A DNA stretch of 64,000 nt from NCBI GenBank assembly GCA_029891385.1, contig CM057231.1, positions 21,545,300 to 21,609,299 on the forward strand, read 5' to 3'. Below, piece by piece: positions 46,419-56,890 of the stretch (the stretch's first letter is position 1; every line of letters begins with the position of its first letter). The stretch is from Erythroxylum novogranatense. Lineage: Eukaryota > Streptophyta > Magnoliopsida > Malpighiales > Erythroxylaceae. A model generated the notes under the pieces. That model was not told where the DNA came from. It searched no databases and was given only the letters and a program-made list of their open reading frames with translations. The position numbers and the translations under genes are program-made.

Positions 46419-46740
46419 TTATATATTTAATTTGTTTAAACAGAAAATTAATTGATCATATAAAGGAAAAAAATTCTTCATTGATAATAAAAATATTAAA
46501 TTGTACATAAATTCAAACCAAATGACTACAACAATCCTATTGTCCTGGTGAGCGTGGATGGTCTGAGTTTTTAGCCCTACCCTCAACTGCTCCATGTCAT
46601 TTTGGAGCTTAGTCATGTACTCTATTGTCTGTTACAACTGACTTGTCAAGGTCTGCATTATGCTCTCAAACTGATGGATACGTTTTACTGTCGGTGGTCT
46701 ACTTGATGCTGCTGTACTGAACATAGAGGAGTGCGAATAA
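46419..46740 (-). pseudogene. CACTA transposase C-terminal fragment
   Basis: On the minus strand the words FESIMQTLTSQL, then a stop, then MTKLQNDMEQLRVGL resemble the coiled-coil-like C-terminus of TNP2-type transposases. It lies about 145 bases from the N-terminal fragment, so the catalytic middle of the protein, normally several hundred residues, is gone. Confidence 0.6.
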
Positions 46741-46759
46741 CACATGTTCCTAAATAAGC

Positions 46760-47110
46760 CTAGCCCAAAGATCCTTCCACAACTGTCCTTACAAACTCAT
46801 TGAAGTTGACAGACGATTCTACTTGATTACTTCTTGAGGTGCTACAAATTCCAGGTTTCCCATACCATGTCCACTCAAAATAATTGGGGACAAACCCTTT
46901 TCTCAGCAAATTCCCGTTAACTTCATCAATAGGAAGGAAACATTTTTGTTTGCAATTTTTACATGGACATTTGATTTTTGTCTCATCCATAGATGCAGGT
47001 TGAGAACATGCATAATAAATAAAAGCTTCAACTCTGGCAACAAATTCAGGATTAATGTAGCCATCAGGTGTTAATCGTCTATACATCTAAGATCTATCAA
47101 CATAACTCAT
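46760..47110 (-). pseudogene. CACTA transposase-associated N-terminal domain
   Basis: The minus-strand frame starts at 47110 (MSYVDRS) and meets a TAG at 47087-47089 where the family has Trp. It then reads MYRRLTPDGYINPEFVARV, IKCPCKNCKQKCF and LLRKGFVPNYFEWTWYG. This is the transposase-associated domain with its Cys-rich motif, found at the N-terminus of plant CACTA transposases. Confidence 0.87.
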
Positions 47111-48373
47111 TTTTGCACAACTGTTAATTTAAAACAGTGAATCGTGAGTTAGTATCATTCATGTTTGCCAAATATTACTTCACATCTAAGATAAGACTTG
47201 TGAATCAAGACAAAAAATTCTTGTTATCACTCCTAAGCTCCTCGTATTTTTCACTGATAAGCCTCACAATAGCAATCATCACAGGTTATGGTTAAGGTTT
47301 ATGGGTTCAAATCTAAAAAACGAACCTATCCTGAAAATCGAACATATATGTTTGTAATCATATATGTTAGAAGATTATTAATATTAAAAGTCCTATATTA
47401 AATATGTAATCATGCCAATTAAAATAAGTAAAATAAGTATTCAAAAATATGAATACTTATTTTAATAAATTGTTTTAACATATAGCTAGTTTTTAAAAGA
47501 TTTGTGTAAAAATTTGACATGAAAAGTAAAGAGAAGCTAATCACGACAGAATAAGAATCAATGAAATAATAGATTGACATATTAAGGTAACTGGAACTAT
47601 AATATACGTCAAACTCATCTTATATTATTTCAATGATAAACCAAAGTTCATATCACAAACAAGTTTCACATCATGCAGGCCATATCAATTAAAAGTGTAG
47701 GAAGTTCAGATGGGAAGTTCATATCGCAAACATATACCCAAATTAAACCAAGTTCACAAAAACATAATAAAAAACAAAATCACTTACCTCAACTGACACG
47801 CAAAAGGATCTTCCTGAAGTATATGAAAGAAGATGATGATGACGAAACTAGAATGAAAAATATAGAAAATTGATACCAATGTCATTAAAATGTGTGAAAA
47901 TTCATTGTTGACATTATCATACCATATAAGAAAATGAATGTCATTTGAATACCTGCGAAAGCTTCTCTTTAATCTCCTTCAAAATATAAATACTGGCAAT
48001 AAATGAGGTCCTACAACTAAGAACAAATTCCTTCATAGTTTAGAAAGTGGGATATATTAAAACAATTGCCATGAAATATTATAATCAAACAAGGCCATTA
48101 GCTATACTAAAATAATTCAACCATAAGGTGTTATCCTCAATAATTTGCATAATTATAAGTCTCCTCCACAATAAGATCATAATTTAATACTAAGGAGCTC
48201 TTGTTTTAATTTTAAAATAATGATGTCACATTTTATGAGGACCCTATTGATCGAAAATTCGGCAAAATTTCTCCTATAAAATGGACATCCCCATTTTGAA
48301 AGAAAGGTCCCCCTACAATAAAAATAAACTTCTATATCGATGTTAAGTTAATAAAAATACACTTCTATGTCGA
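47111..48373. other. Unassigned AT-rich sequence
   Basis: No gene or complete element was recognised in these 1.26 kb. It may be the upstream part of the CACTA element. Just before the foldback, AAACTTCTATATCGATGTTA and a second copy (ACACTTCTATGTCGATGTTA, about 48328-48378) form a short direct repeat. Confidence 0.5.
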
Positions 48374-48959
48374 TGTTAAGTTATCAATTTACGTTTATTT
48401 TGTACTTAATTCTCTTTAATATGTTGAAATTATTATTCAAAATTAATGGAATTATCTCATAATTATTTTCAGATGATTTTCAATACCTTAGAGAGGAAAT
48501 TGAATCAAAAAGATGCAAAAGAAACAAAGAAAATCCAAAATTTCATATTGGCAACAATTCAGTGACTAAGCGTGGGCACGTGTAAGGATGAAATCAATCT
48601 GCAGATCTATTTTCAAGATTAAAAATCAAGATTTTTACAATCTTTAAAGATCATATTGCCATCTTATCAAGGGGATCGACCACCTGAGATTAAGGGATAC
48701 GTTATCTGTTGAATATCACGAAAAAGAAGAGAGAGGAAGGATAAAAAAGCTTAAAAGAGAAGGATTTTTAGTGTTCACTCAGCTTTTGTTTTCTAGGATA
48801 GTTTACACTTTTCTGCAGCTTTTGCAAGTTTTTCATTAGCATAGTTTTCGTTTTCTTTGCAGAATTTTATTCTTTTCTTTTTGTCAGCATAGGATATGAG
48901 TAGTTTTGACGTTTTTCTGCATTCTTCTTCGTGGTTCGACAACCTTTTGTTCTAGGATA
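48374..48959 (+). repeat. Left arm of the foldback element
   Basis: It pairs with 49768-50348 in inverse orientation. Inside, the phrase TAGGATAGTTT with T-rich tails ending in TGCAG or TGCA recurs near the inner end (about 48790-48960). Confidence 0.9.
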
Positions 48960-49767
48960 TCATTCCCACAAGGAATTTTTAACGGTAAAGGTTACCGAGT
49001 TTAAAACTAAAACGAAGTAACGAATTGGGGGGGGGGGTTGATTCATGACAATTTAAGGAAAAAAATAAGAAAAATTGAAAATTAAAAAAAAATAATTGGA
49101 TCTAAAAATTGAATGGAAAATATTTTAGGTCACCGATGTTATCACGCTAAAATGGATCCTTGACATAAAATTTCAATCATTAATAAACATTCATTGGGGA
49201 TGTTTCCTCTTAAGTGTAATGACTAGAAACATGTATCCTATCATTTTTATTAAACAACAACCTAGATACGATCGTAGATTCAAATGAATAATACCTTTAT
49301 GAATCAAGAAACCAATGAGCAAGAGAAATACATGTACGACATGCAATCAATCAAGCGAATATCTTCTTAAAATTTTCGACTCTAACGTAAAGAAAGTAAT
49401 CCTAATTGCTACTTGTGATTAACAAAATTGAATGCCATATTTCATTAATCTAGCTATTGAACGAATTAATCCCTAGTTGCGCACCTAGAAATCAACTAAT
49501 TCAATTAGAAAAAGTAATTCAGAAGATATTCAATGTTCAACAACAACATAAACTTTATTGAAACATCTCACACGTAATAACGGATAACATAGATTCCCCC
49601 AACCAAGAAAAAAAGTTTAACTATTCATAACGAAAATTGAAATCAAAGAAATAATACCATGACAAGTCTCCATCCTAGGTCTTTCTTGAAGAATACAAAA
49701 ATATGGAAGAAAAGGTGTAGAAAATGCAAAAATATTGAAGAGAAAAACTGCAAAAAAAACAAAAAAC
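48960..49767. other. Spacer of the foldback element
   Basis: AT-rich, with a run of 11 G at 49027-49037. No frame with a known domain and no clear primer site or polypurine tract were found. Confidence 0.6.
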
Positions 49768-50348
49768 TATCCTAGAACAAAAGGTTGTCGAACCAAGAAG
49801 AAGAATGTAAAAAAACGTCAAAACTACTACTATCCTACGCTGACAAAAAGAAAAAAAAAAAGAAAATTTTGCAAAGAAAACGAAAACTATCCTAATAAAA
49901 AACCTGCAGAAAAGTGTAAACTATCCTAGAAAACAAAAGTTGCATGAATAGTAAAAATCCTTCTCTTTTATGCTTTTTCGATCCTTCCTCTCTCTCCTTT
50001 TTTGTGATATTCAGCAGATAACATATCCCCTAATCTCAAGTGGTCGATCCCCTTGATAAGATGACAATATGATCTTTAAAGATTGTGAAAATCTCAATTT
50101 TGAATCTTAAAAACAGATCTGCAGATTGACTTCATCCTTATACGTGCGCACGCTTAGTCATTGAATTACTGCCAACCTGGAATTTCGGATTTTCTTTGTT
50201 TCTTTTGCATTTTTTAATTTAATTTCCTCTCTAAGGTGTTGAAAATCATTTGAAAATAATTATGAGAAAATTCTATTAATTTTGAACAATAATTTCAACA
50301 CATTAAAGAGAATTAAGTACAAAATAAGCACAAATTGATAACTTAACA
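49768..50348 (-). repeat. Right arm of the foldback element
   Basis: This is the inverted copy of 48374-48959. It begins TATCCTAGAACAAAAGG and ends GATAACTTAACA. The A-rich 64-codon frame at 49735-49929 comes from the T-rich inner arm and is not a gene. Confidence 0.9.
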
Positions 50349-51132
50349 ATTGACCAGTAACCACAACTCAAATTAGGTCTCCAAACTATATGTCTATTCT
50401 CAATTCAGTCCACATTTACATCACAAAATCTATAATAATCCAATTCACAATTTTAATATGGCAACCCTTTATTTTATGCTATTTACTTCTCATTCCTTAC
50501 TCATTTTGCATGTTATTCCCTATAGGGAAATCAAAGATTTGTAACTAACAATTAAGAAAAAGCCTTAAAATGTAATTAGGACAATATTGAAATTAAAAGA
50601 CCTAAAGAAATATGTAACATCCCGTCCCCATATTAAGGGTTATGGCCCGAAATTTCAGTACATGCGAGCTCAAAGAGAAATTAAGACAATGCATTTTCTT
50701 GCTCATGCATCATGTTAGTATAAATGCACATAAATATGGAATGTTTTCACATAAAAAGTGGTACATGCATTCATTGACAACTTTTGAGTATAAATGGTAT
50801 TAAATGTGATTTTTTTTTAAATGAGGAGTAGAAGGAGTAGAAAGAGTGACCTTGGTATGAGTTGTGATAAGGAAAGATTTAGAAACAAGATTTGGTAGTG
50901 ATCTGGACAATGTTTACTGAATATGCTTCAGTCCTTTAGCCATAATGTTTTCTCTAGTTGTCTAAACTAGATGATTCTTAATTTCGATTAATCTAGAGAT
51001 ATATGGCTATATTTTGTGTGAAGACATCAAATTTCAGCTCTGTCTCTAAAAGTCTCAAAATCGTCATGAAGTGAAGAATTGGGTGCAGTGTTGGTGTATG
51101 GATGAAAAAATTTGTCTTCAAATTTTAGGGGC

Positions 51133-51545
51133 AAATCTGGACATGATCTAGATAGAATTTGGCAAAATTTCCTTCTTGAAAGCTGTAGATATTTCTTTTA
51201 TCTTTCCAACTATATAAAGTTTGTAAATTTTGGATATCAGAGTCAAAAGTTATGATTCTTATAAGTGGATATATTCTGGATGCAAAAAGCAGACGATAGA
51301 AAGTGAAAGGAAGAAAAGTAGACGATAGAATCGGGAGAAAATCTGGACTTGATATGGATAGAATTTCACAAAATTTCCTTCTGGAAAGTTGTAGATCTTT
51401 CTTTTATCTTTCCAACGGTATATAGTATGAAAATTTTGGATATCGGAGTCAAAAGTGATGATCCTTATAAGTGGAGACATTCTGAGTAGAAAAACAGACG
51501 AAAAAAAGTAGACGATAAAAAGCAGAAGGAAGAAAGTAGACGATA
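51133..51545 (+). repeat. Two tandem 206-bp modules in LTR E
   Basis: Copy 1 starts at 51133 and copy 2 at 51339, both with AAATCTGGAC. Both continue with AAAATTTCCTTCT, TTTCTTTTATCTTTCCAAC, GATATC(A/G)GAGTCAAAAGT and CTTATAAGTGGA. Both end in purine-rich sequence with AGTAGACGATAGAA words, the reverse complement of B's array block TTCTATC. Confidence 0.85.
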
Positions 51546-52359
51546 GAAAATGAGAAGATACAGAATGTATAAGATATAATTGGTCTTTGAGGTCTTCATG
51601 AAAGTTTTAGATCTTGAAGTCATCTTTTCAATGGTCTAAAAACAAAGTCAATTAGACATCTATAGAAAAAGTTATGACATTCGTACTGAGGCATGTACAT
51701 TCCAAGTAAGGGCAGAAACGTGTCATAGTCTTTTGGCCATAACTTCTTCCCTAGACCTCCAAATGACTTAATTATTGAACCATTGGATTCGTAAGAACTT
51801 TCTATATATCTATACCAAAAATCGAAGTTATCTGAATTGTATGGAGAGATATTAAGTGAAAATAGTGGAATGGGTACAGTGAGGGTGCTCTTAAAGGATA
51901 TGAACTAGTGTTATCCCACTGAATATACTTCAGTTTTTTTGATGATATCTTGATTTGTAGAAATCAAAATGAGATGATTTCTAATTCGGGGTAAACTAGA
52001 GATATAGAGCTACAAAGTATCTGAAGGAAGTGAATTGTGATTTAGTTCCTAAGACTTTCAAGTTTTGGATGGAAGTTGTAGATAGCATACTGTTTTGGAC
52101 AAGAGCAGTCCAAAAAACATAAAAAATAAAAATATTTGAAGTATATCTTTTGAATCACTGAACCAAATTGAATGGTTTCGGTGGCATTAGAAACTTAAGA
52201 CAATGGATGATGTTTTTGGATGAAAGTGTTCTGTAAGAATGGTCAAGGATATTTTTGGCAAGACACTTAAGTTTAAAAGAACATAAGCCTATAAGGAAGG
52301 ATAAAATGGACTTTTGGACTTATTAAGGGCATAAATGGAAGAAGAAGTGTTGTCTTGTT

Positions 52360-52370
52360 TATAAATAAAG
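52360..52370 (+). promoter_or_regulatory. TATA box of LTR E
   Basis: TATAAATAAAG is followed by a purine-rich leader (GAGAAGATTCTAGAG, GAGAGAGAAC), like the LTR leaders of A and B. Inferred promoter. Confidence 0.5.
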
Positions 52371-53645
52371 GAGAAACGTGAATGAGAAGATTCTAGAGAA
52401 GCAAAATGAGTGGATTAGAAAAGAGATAAGAGAGAGAACATGAAAAAGAAATGAAAGAGAGAAGGAAGGGAAAACAAGCTAGGGTTTTAATTTCTTTGGC
52501 CTTCAAGAGAGATTTTGAAGTTTTCAAGAAGAGAATAAGGTAGAGGAAGAAAAGAACTTCCATTTGAGCTAAAGATCTCTTCATTTGGTGAAGAATCAAG
52601 CTATGATCAATTGAATCTTTGGATTTTTGTAAAGATTCTAGTTTATGGAGTTTAGAAAATGCTTGGGTTTAAATGTTCTAGAACCAATTTCAGTGATTAT
52701 GCATTGTGGGATCTTAAAGTGGATTCCTATTGAATGAGATTTGGTTTGTCTTAGGAAATTAAGAGAATCCTACCTAAGTGTGTTTATAAGTATGAAGTGC
52801 TAAACCATGAATGGGAATTGGATATTATGAGAGCATATGAGGATAGAAAAGAGATGATGAGAAATTGAGTTATGATATAAGGTAACCAAGTGTTCTTGAA
52901 GTGTAAGCTTATGAATAATCTAGACATATAAAAAGGGTAAAGATTGAAAGGAGCATTTAGATTAATCATATACAAATGAAGTGTAAGTCTAAGTTCAATT
53001 AGAGACACATGAAATTTGAAATGGGAATGAGCATAAAATGTGTTCTAAAACATATGCCTAGGATTGTCATTGAGCATGCATTGTACATAGTCCATTATTA
53101 CAATTGTACAAAAATGAATGTTGCTATGTGTACAATTATCGATGAGTGTACAATATGTTTCTTGCATAAATATGTTGTGCAGGTCAAGTGCACGCTTTCA
53201 AGCATTCCCAGAAATTGAAAGCAAATGCTAATCTGGAGCGTACTGTGAGTAGACCTAGATGGTCTCATTTTATTGTTTGTTCTATTTTCCTTTTTGATAT
53301 TAATTAAATTCTGAATTTATTTGATTATGTTGGGTTCCAGACAGGAGGTCCGATGATTGTGATTGTGATTTGGATATTGAAGTGGTAATGGTATGTGAAT
53401 GAGATGAACTAAGTGCACGGAAGTTTTTGCTAGTGAACTCTGAATGTGTTATTGCATGCAAGTTAATTGTGAATTCTCAACTATATGTTGAATGCCGGAC
53501 TACGGTCCGATGATAAGTGAATGTGATCGAATAAGTGCATGCAATGTAAGTGATGCATTCTATGGCATGAATGCATGAATTATAAAGGCGTTGTGACTTG
53601 AGTCGCCCGTATGAAGTGCTTCCACGTAGAGCTATGCTCCGTGAT

Positions 53646-53745
53646 TATGTGATGTAACTAAGCCTACGGGCCAGTATTTTGATTCGACTAAGCCTACGGG
53701 CCAGTATTCCGTTTCGAATAAGCCTACGGGCCAGTACTCTGTATA
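53646..53745 (+). repeat. Threefold tandem repeat in LTR E
   Basis: TAAGCCTACGGGCCAGTA occurs three times with spacings of about 35 bases, with the intervening bases partly conserved (ATTCGAC / TTTCGAA). Confidence 0.9.
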
Positions 53746-54310
53746 TGTGAGAGGCACTCAGTCACAACAATAAGAACGAATGTGAGTCCCATGTAAATGG
53801 CATATGCATCAGATAAATGTTTAAGTGTGCTGAATGGCGAATGTGAGATTGGAATTTTGTATGATGTGTGACATATGTGTTATGTGTCTGGGTGAGCCAT
53901 CAATGATGGTCTCTCATTGAGTTTACAAAACTCACCCAAAATTTGCAACTATTTTTCAGGATAAGAAGAATACCCCGTTAGGCCAAAGGGAGTATATTTA
54001 CAGCATTCGAGTGAAGGATAGAGGTCAGGATCAGTTCGCGTTTGCATTGCATTTCTCTATTTTATATTGAATTGTATCTTCTGCAACTAATTGTGTATAT
54101 TTGTATTCTGAAATGATTCAAGTGTTTTGTAATTGTGAAAGGGCCCGAATGGCTATTGAAAATTGTGTTAAATGAAAATGTTTATGAATGAATGTGGGCC
54201 CAATTTAAGTTTCGATTTCAGCATTTTGTGTTATCGATTATGAAAAAAAAATTATGGGCTTTTGAAAGATTGGGTGCTTTAGCACACCACCCTCGCGGGG
54301 CAATGATTTG

Positions 54311-54315
54311 GATAT
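54311..54315. repeat. Target site duplication of element F (left copy GATAT)
   Basis: This is repeated exactly at 61689-61693. Confidence 0.93.
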
Positions 54316-55321
54316 TGTAAGTGATCTAGAAGGGGGGGTTGAATAGATCTTTAAAATTCTTTGAGAATTTCTACAAGAAAATCAAAAGTTAAAACACACA
54401 AAAACAATTTTGATAAACTTAATTGAAAAGTGTAGGGAAGAAGATCAAACACTTGTTTTTATAGAGGTTCAGTGCTAAGACCTACGTCCTCTACCTAAGC
54501 TCCCACTTAGGATTTTGCCAATCACTTTATTGCAAACTTTGTAGTTGAGTGTGAACTTTTTACAACGTTACTTGACTTCTGGCTCAAGCTACCTTACAAA
54601 CGATTTGTCTTACGGCACAAATCCTACCTCACACGTGACCTTTCACTCGTCACTCAAATTGTAAAAGAAATATAGTAAAGATTGAAGACTAAGTGCTCAA
54701 AACAATATAGTAACAAAATAAGAGCAATAGTGAGCAATTTGAAGCAATAGAAGAGTATTTAGACTTGTGGAACTTGTATGTACTCTTTTTCCATCATCCT
54801 CTATTTATACTTGAAGAAATATAGCTGTTGGAGCTCTTTTAGCCGTTGCTTGATTTGTTATAGCCGTTCCTTGATAATCTCCATTCCATTTTTGGCTAAT
54901 TGGACCGTTGGAGCTGATTTGGTGCATTCATAAGTCGACTTGTCGAATGAATAAGTTGACTTGTTTCAACCATTTATGTAAAAATTGTAACTCCGCTCTC
55001 CAATAAGTCGACTTGTCCCATGTAAGTCGACTTGTCGTCCTCGATAAGTCGACTTGTATTGTCATATCTCCATGTAAGTCGACTTGTATTGACTTCAATG
55101 GTAACATCCGACCAAATCCTCTATAATCCTTATGTTTTATGCCATTTTCTCTTAGAAGGCAACTCCCATCTTGATTCTTTAATGATTAAACACTTGCTCT
55201 TCTTGATTTGCACAACTCTTTCATTGAATAGTACCTGAAATAATTTCTTAACTAATTCTAGATATTTTATTATTATCAAAACATAAAGGGATTTAATTTG
55301 TCAACCACCATTGGTCCAACA
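54316..55321 (-). repeat. 3' LTR of element F (1006 bp)
   Basis: The plus strand runs from TGTAAGTGATCT to TTGGTCCAACA. A TATA box (TATAAATA on the minus strand) lies at 54802-54809. The palindrome cluster at 54930-55092 contains AAGTCGACTT units. Confidence 0.95.
54930..55092. repeat. AAGTCGACTT cluster in F 3' LTR
   Basis: Units ATAAGTCGACTTGTC, ATAAGTTGACTTGT, ATAAGTCGACTTGTCC, GTAAGTCGACTTGTCG, ATAAGTCGACTTGTA and GTAAGTCGACTTGTA fall within 160 bases. They lie upstream of the LTR promoter on the minus strand. Confidence 0.93.
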
Positions 55322-55335
55322 ATCTCCCCCTTTTT
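55322..55335 (-). other. Polypurine tract of element F
   Basis: The plus strand ATCTCCCCCTTTTT is AAAAAGGGGGAGAT on the minus strand and abuts the 3' LTR. Confidence 0.88.
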
Positions 55336-55887
55336 GATAATGACAAAATATTTAGAAATTGACAAGAAATTTGAAAGACATAAAACTTGATCAAGGTTTC
55401 CCTTGTCTTGATGGTTAGGTTGTCTCCCCCTTAATTTATAAATCAATGATTAAAATAGAAATCAATAAAATCGCAAATCAATGATTAAAATAGAAATCAA
55501 CAAAATCTCAAATCAATGAAATTTTCACTCCCCTTTAATCAAATATCAATTTCAATCTTACTCCCCTTTTTTGTCATAATCAAAAATCAATAGAGAAAAT
55601 AGACTCAAATGAAGATTAATGAAGTTTAAAACCAAACATAACACCAAACATAACATCAAACACAAATGATAGTAATAGTCATTACAAAAGATGTGAATCC
55701 AACACAAAGCACATAATCTCCTTCTAACCCAGAACAAGTCAATATCCAACTCGAATTAATCCTCAGCAATAGACTGAAACTCCAATTAGTCTACTGGTAG
55801 TCTAAGTGTAAAACATGATGATGAAATCTTTGGATGTAATTGCATATGTGCCTCATATATTGACCATTTAATGTAGCAAAATCAAAT
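55336..55887 (-). other. Non-coding 3' region of element F
   Basis: About 550 bases lie between RNase H and the polypurine tract without a recognisable frame. A short direct repeat (AATCAATGATTAAAATAGAA) occurs at about 55441 and 55478, and a second tract of TCCCCCTTAA type lies near 55424. No envelope-like protein is seen. Confidence 0.7.
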
Positions 55888-56890
55888 TCAACCAAAGGAA
55901 TTTAAATCACACATGCCTAATCTCAATTTAATGTTCACAAACACATCTTCCTTAAGAGGTTTAGTAAAAATGTCAGCCAATTGATCACTAGTTGATACAT
56001 GCTTCAAGAAAATGTCACCTTTTAAACAATGATCACGGATAAAATGATGTCTAATTTCTATATGCTTTGTTCTACTATGCAATATAGGATTTTTACTCAA
56101 ACAAATTGCACTGGTATTATCACAATAAATAGGAATATTTTTAACCACAATACCATAATCAAGCAATTGATGTTTAATCCAAAGAACTTGGGCACAAGCA
56201 CTCCCAGCTGCTACATATTCAGATTCAGCAGTGGAAATAGCTACACTAACTTGTTTTTTACTAGCCCAAGATATCAAAGATAATCCTAAGAAATGACATA
56301 AGTCACTAGTACTTTTTCTATCAATTCTACAGCCACAATGATCAGCATCACTATAAGCATACAAATCAAATGAATCACAACTAGGATACCACAAACCATG
56401 ATTAATAGTTCTACTCAAGTATCTAAAAATTCTTTTACAATCACTCAAATGAGAAATCTTTGGACAAGATTGAAATCTAGCACAAAGACATGTGGCAAAC
56501 ATAATATCAAGTCTAGAAGCAGTTAAATACAAGAGAGAGCCGATCATACCTCTATAGAGTTTTTGATCAACATCTTCTTCATGTTCATATTTCTCTAAGA
56601 CCATATTTGTTGCTATTGGTGTTGCTGCCACTTTGCATCCTTCCATTTTAAACTTCTTAAGAAGTTACTTGGTATACTTCGATTGGTGGATGAATATTCC
56701 ATTTTTGTGTTGCTTGATTTGCAATCCAAGAAAGAACTTGATTTCTCCCATCATGCTCATTTCAAACTCACCTTGCATTAAATCACTAAATTCTTTCCAC
56801 AAAAATTCATTAGTGGCACCAAACACAATGTCATCAACATAAATTTGACAAATAAGCATATCATGATCAACATGTTTAATAAACAAAGTA
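55888..56890 (-). pseudogene. Reverse transcriptase C-terminus and RNase H of element F
   Basis: From about 56890 the minus strand reads HVDHDMLICQIYVDDIVFG, with the active-site YVDD. It reaches a TAA at 56665-56667 and continues in the same frame from 56646 (MEGCKVAATPIATNM). RNase H follows, with YAYSDADHCGCRIDRKST, ISWASKKQVSVAISTAESEY and QLADIFTKPL near the end. It stops at 55888. The frame differs from the upstream 702-codon frame, so a frameshift splits the reverse transcriptase just before YVDD. Confidence 0.92.

Larger units (their letters stand above)
45845..47110 (-). mobile_element. CACTA (En/Spm) transposon remnant
   Basis: CACTATAAGAAAAAGGG at 45845 is the CACTA terminal inverted repeat (family form CACTACAAGAAA). 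It is followed to about 46330 by at least a dozen subterminal words of TTACCGACGG and CCGTCGGTAA type in both orientations. Two transposase fragments follow on the minus strand. The opposite terminus (TTTCTTATAGTG type) is not visible up to 50612, so the right limit given is only the last recognised base. Confidence 0.88.
48374..50348. mobile_element. Foldback-like element with 585-bp inverted arms
   Basis: The left arm 48374-48959 (starting TGTTAAGTTATCAATTT) and the right arm 49768-50348 (ending AAATTGATAACTTAACA) are inverted copies over about 585 bases with scattered differences. An 808-base spacer (48960-49767) separates them and has no recognisable protein. Arm ends are TG...CA. No convincing target duplication is visible (GTCGA on the left, ATTGA on the right). 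It could be a non-autonomous Mutator-like element with long terminal inverted repeats, or two inverted LTRs. Confidence 0.75.

Noticed and set aside
48374..50348. Calling the foldback a Mutator-like element outright
   Set aside because: No 8-11 bp target duplication and no transposase were found, so the class was left open.
55336..55887. Looking for an envelope-like gene in SIRE-like element F
   Set aside because: The interval is only about 550 bases, with no frame above 65 codons and no membrane-protein pattern.
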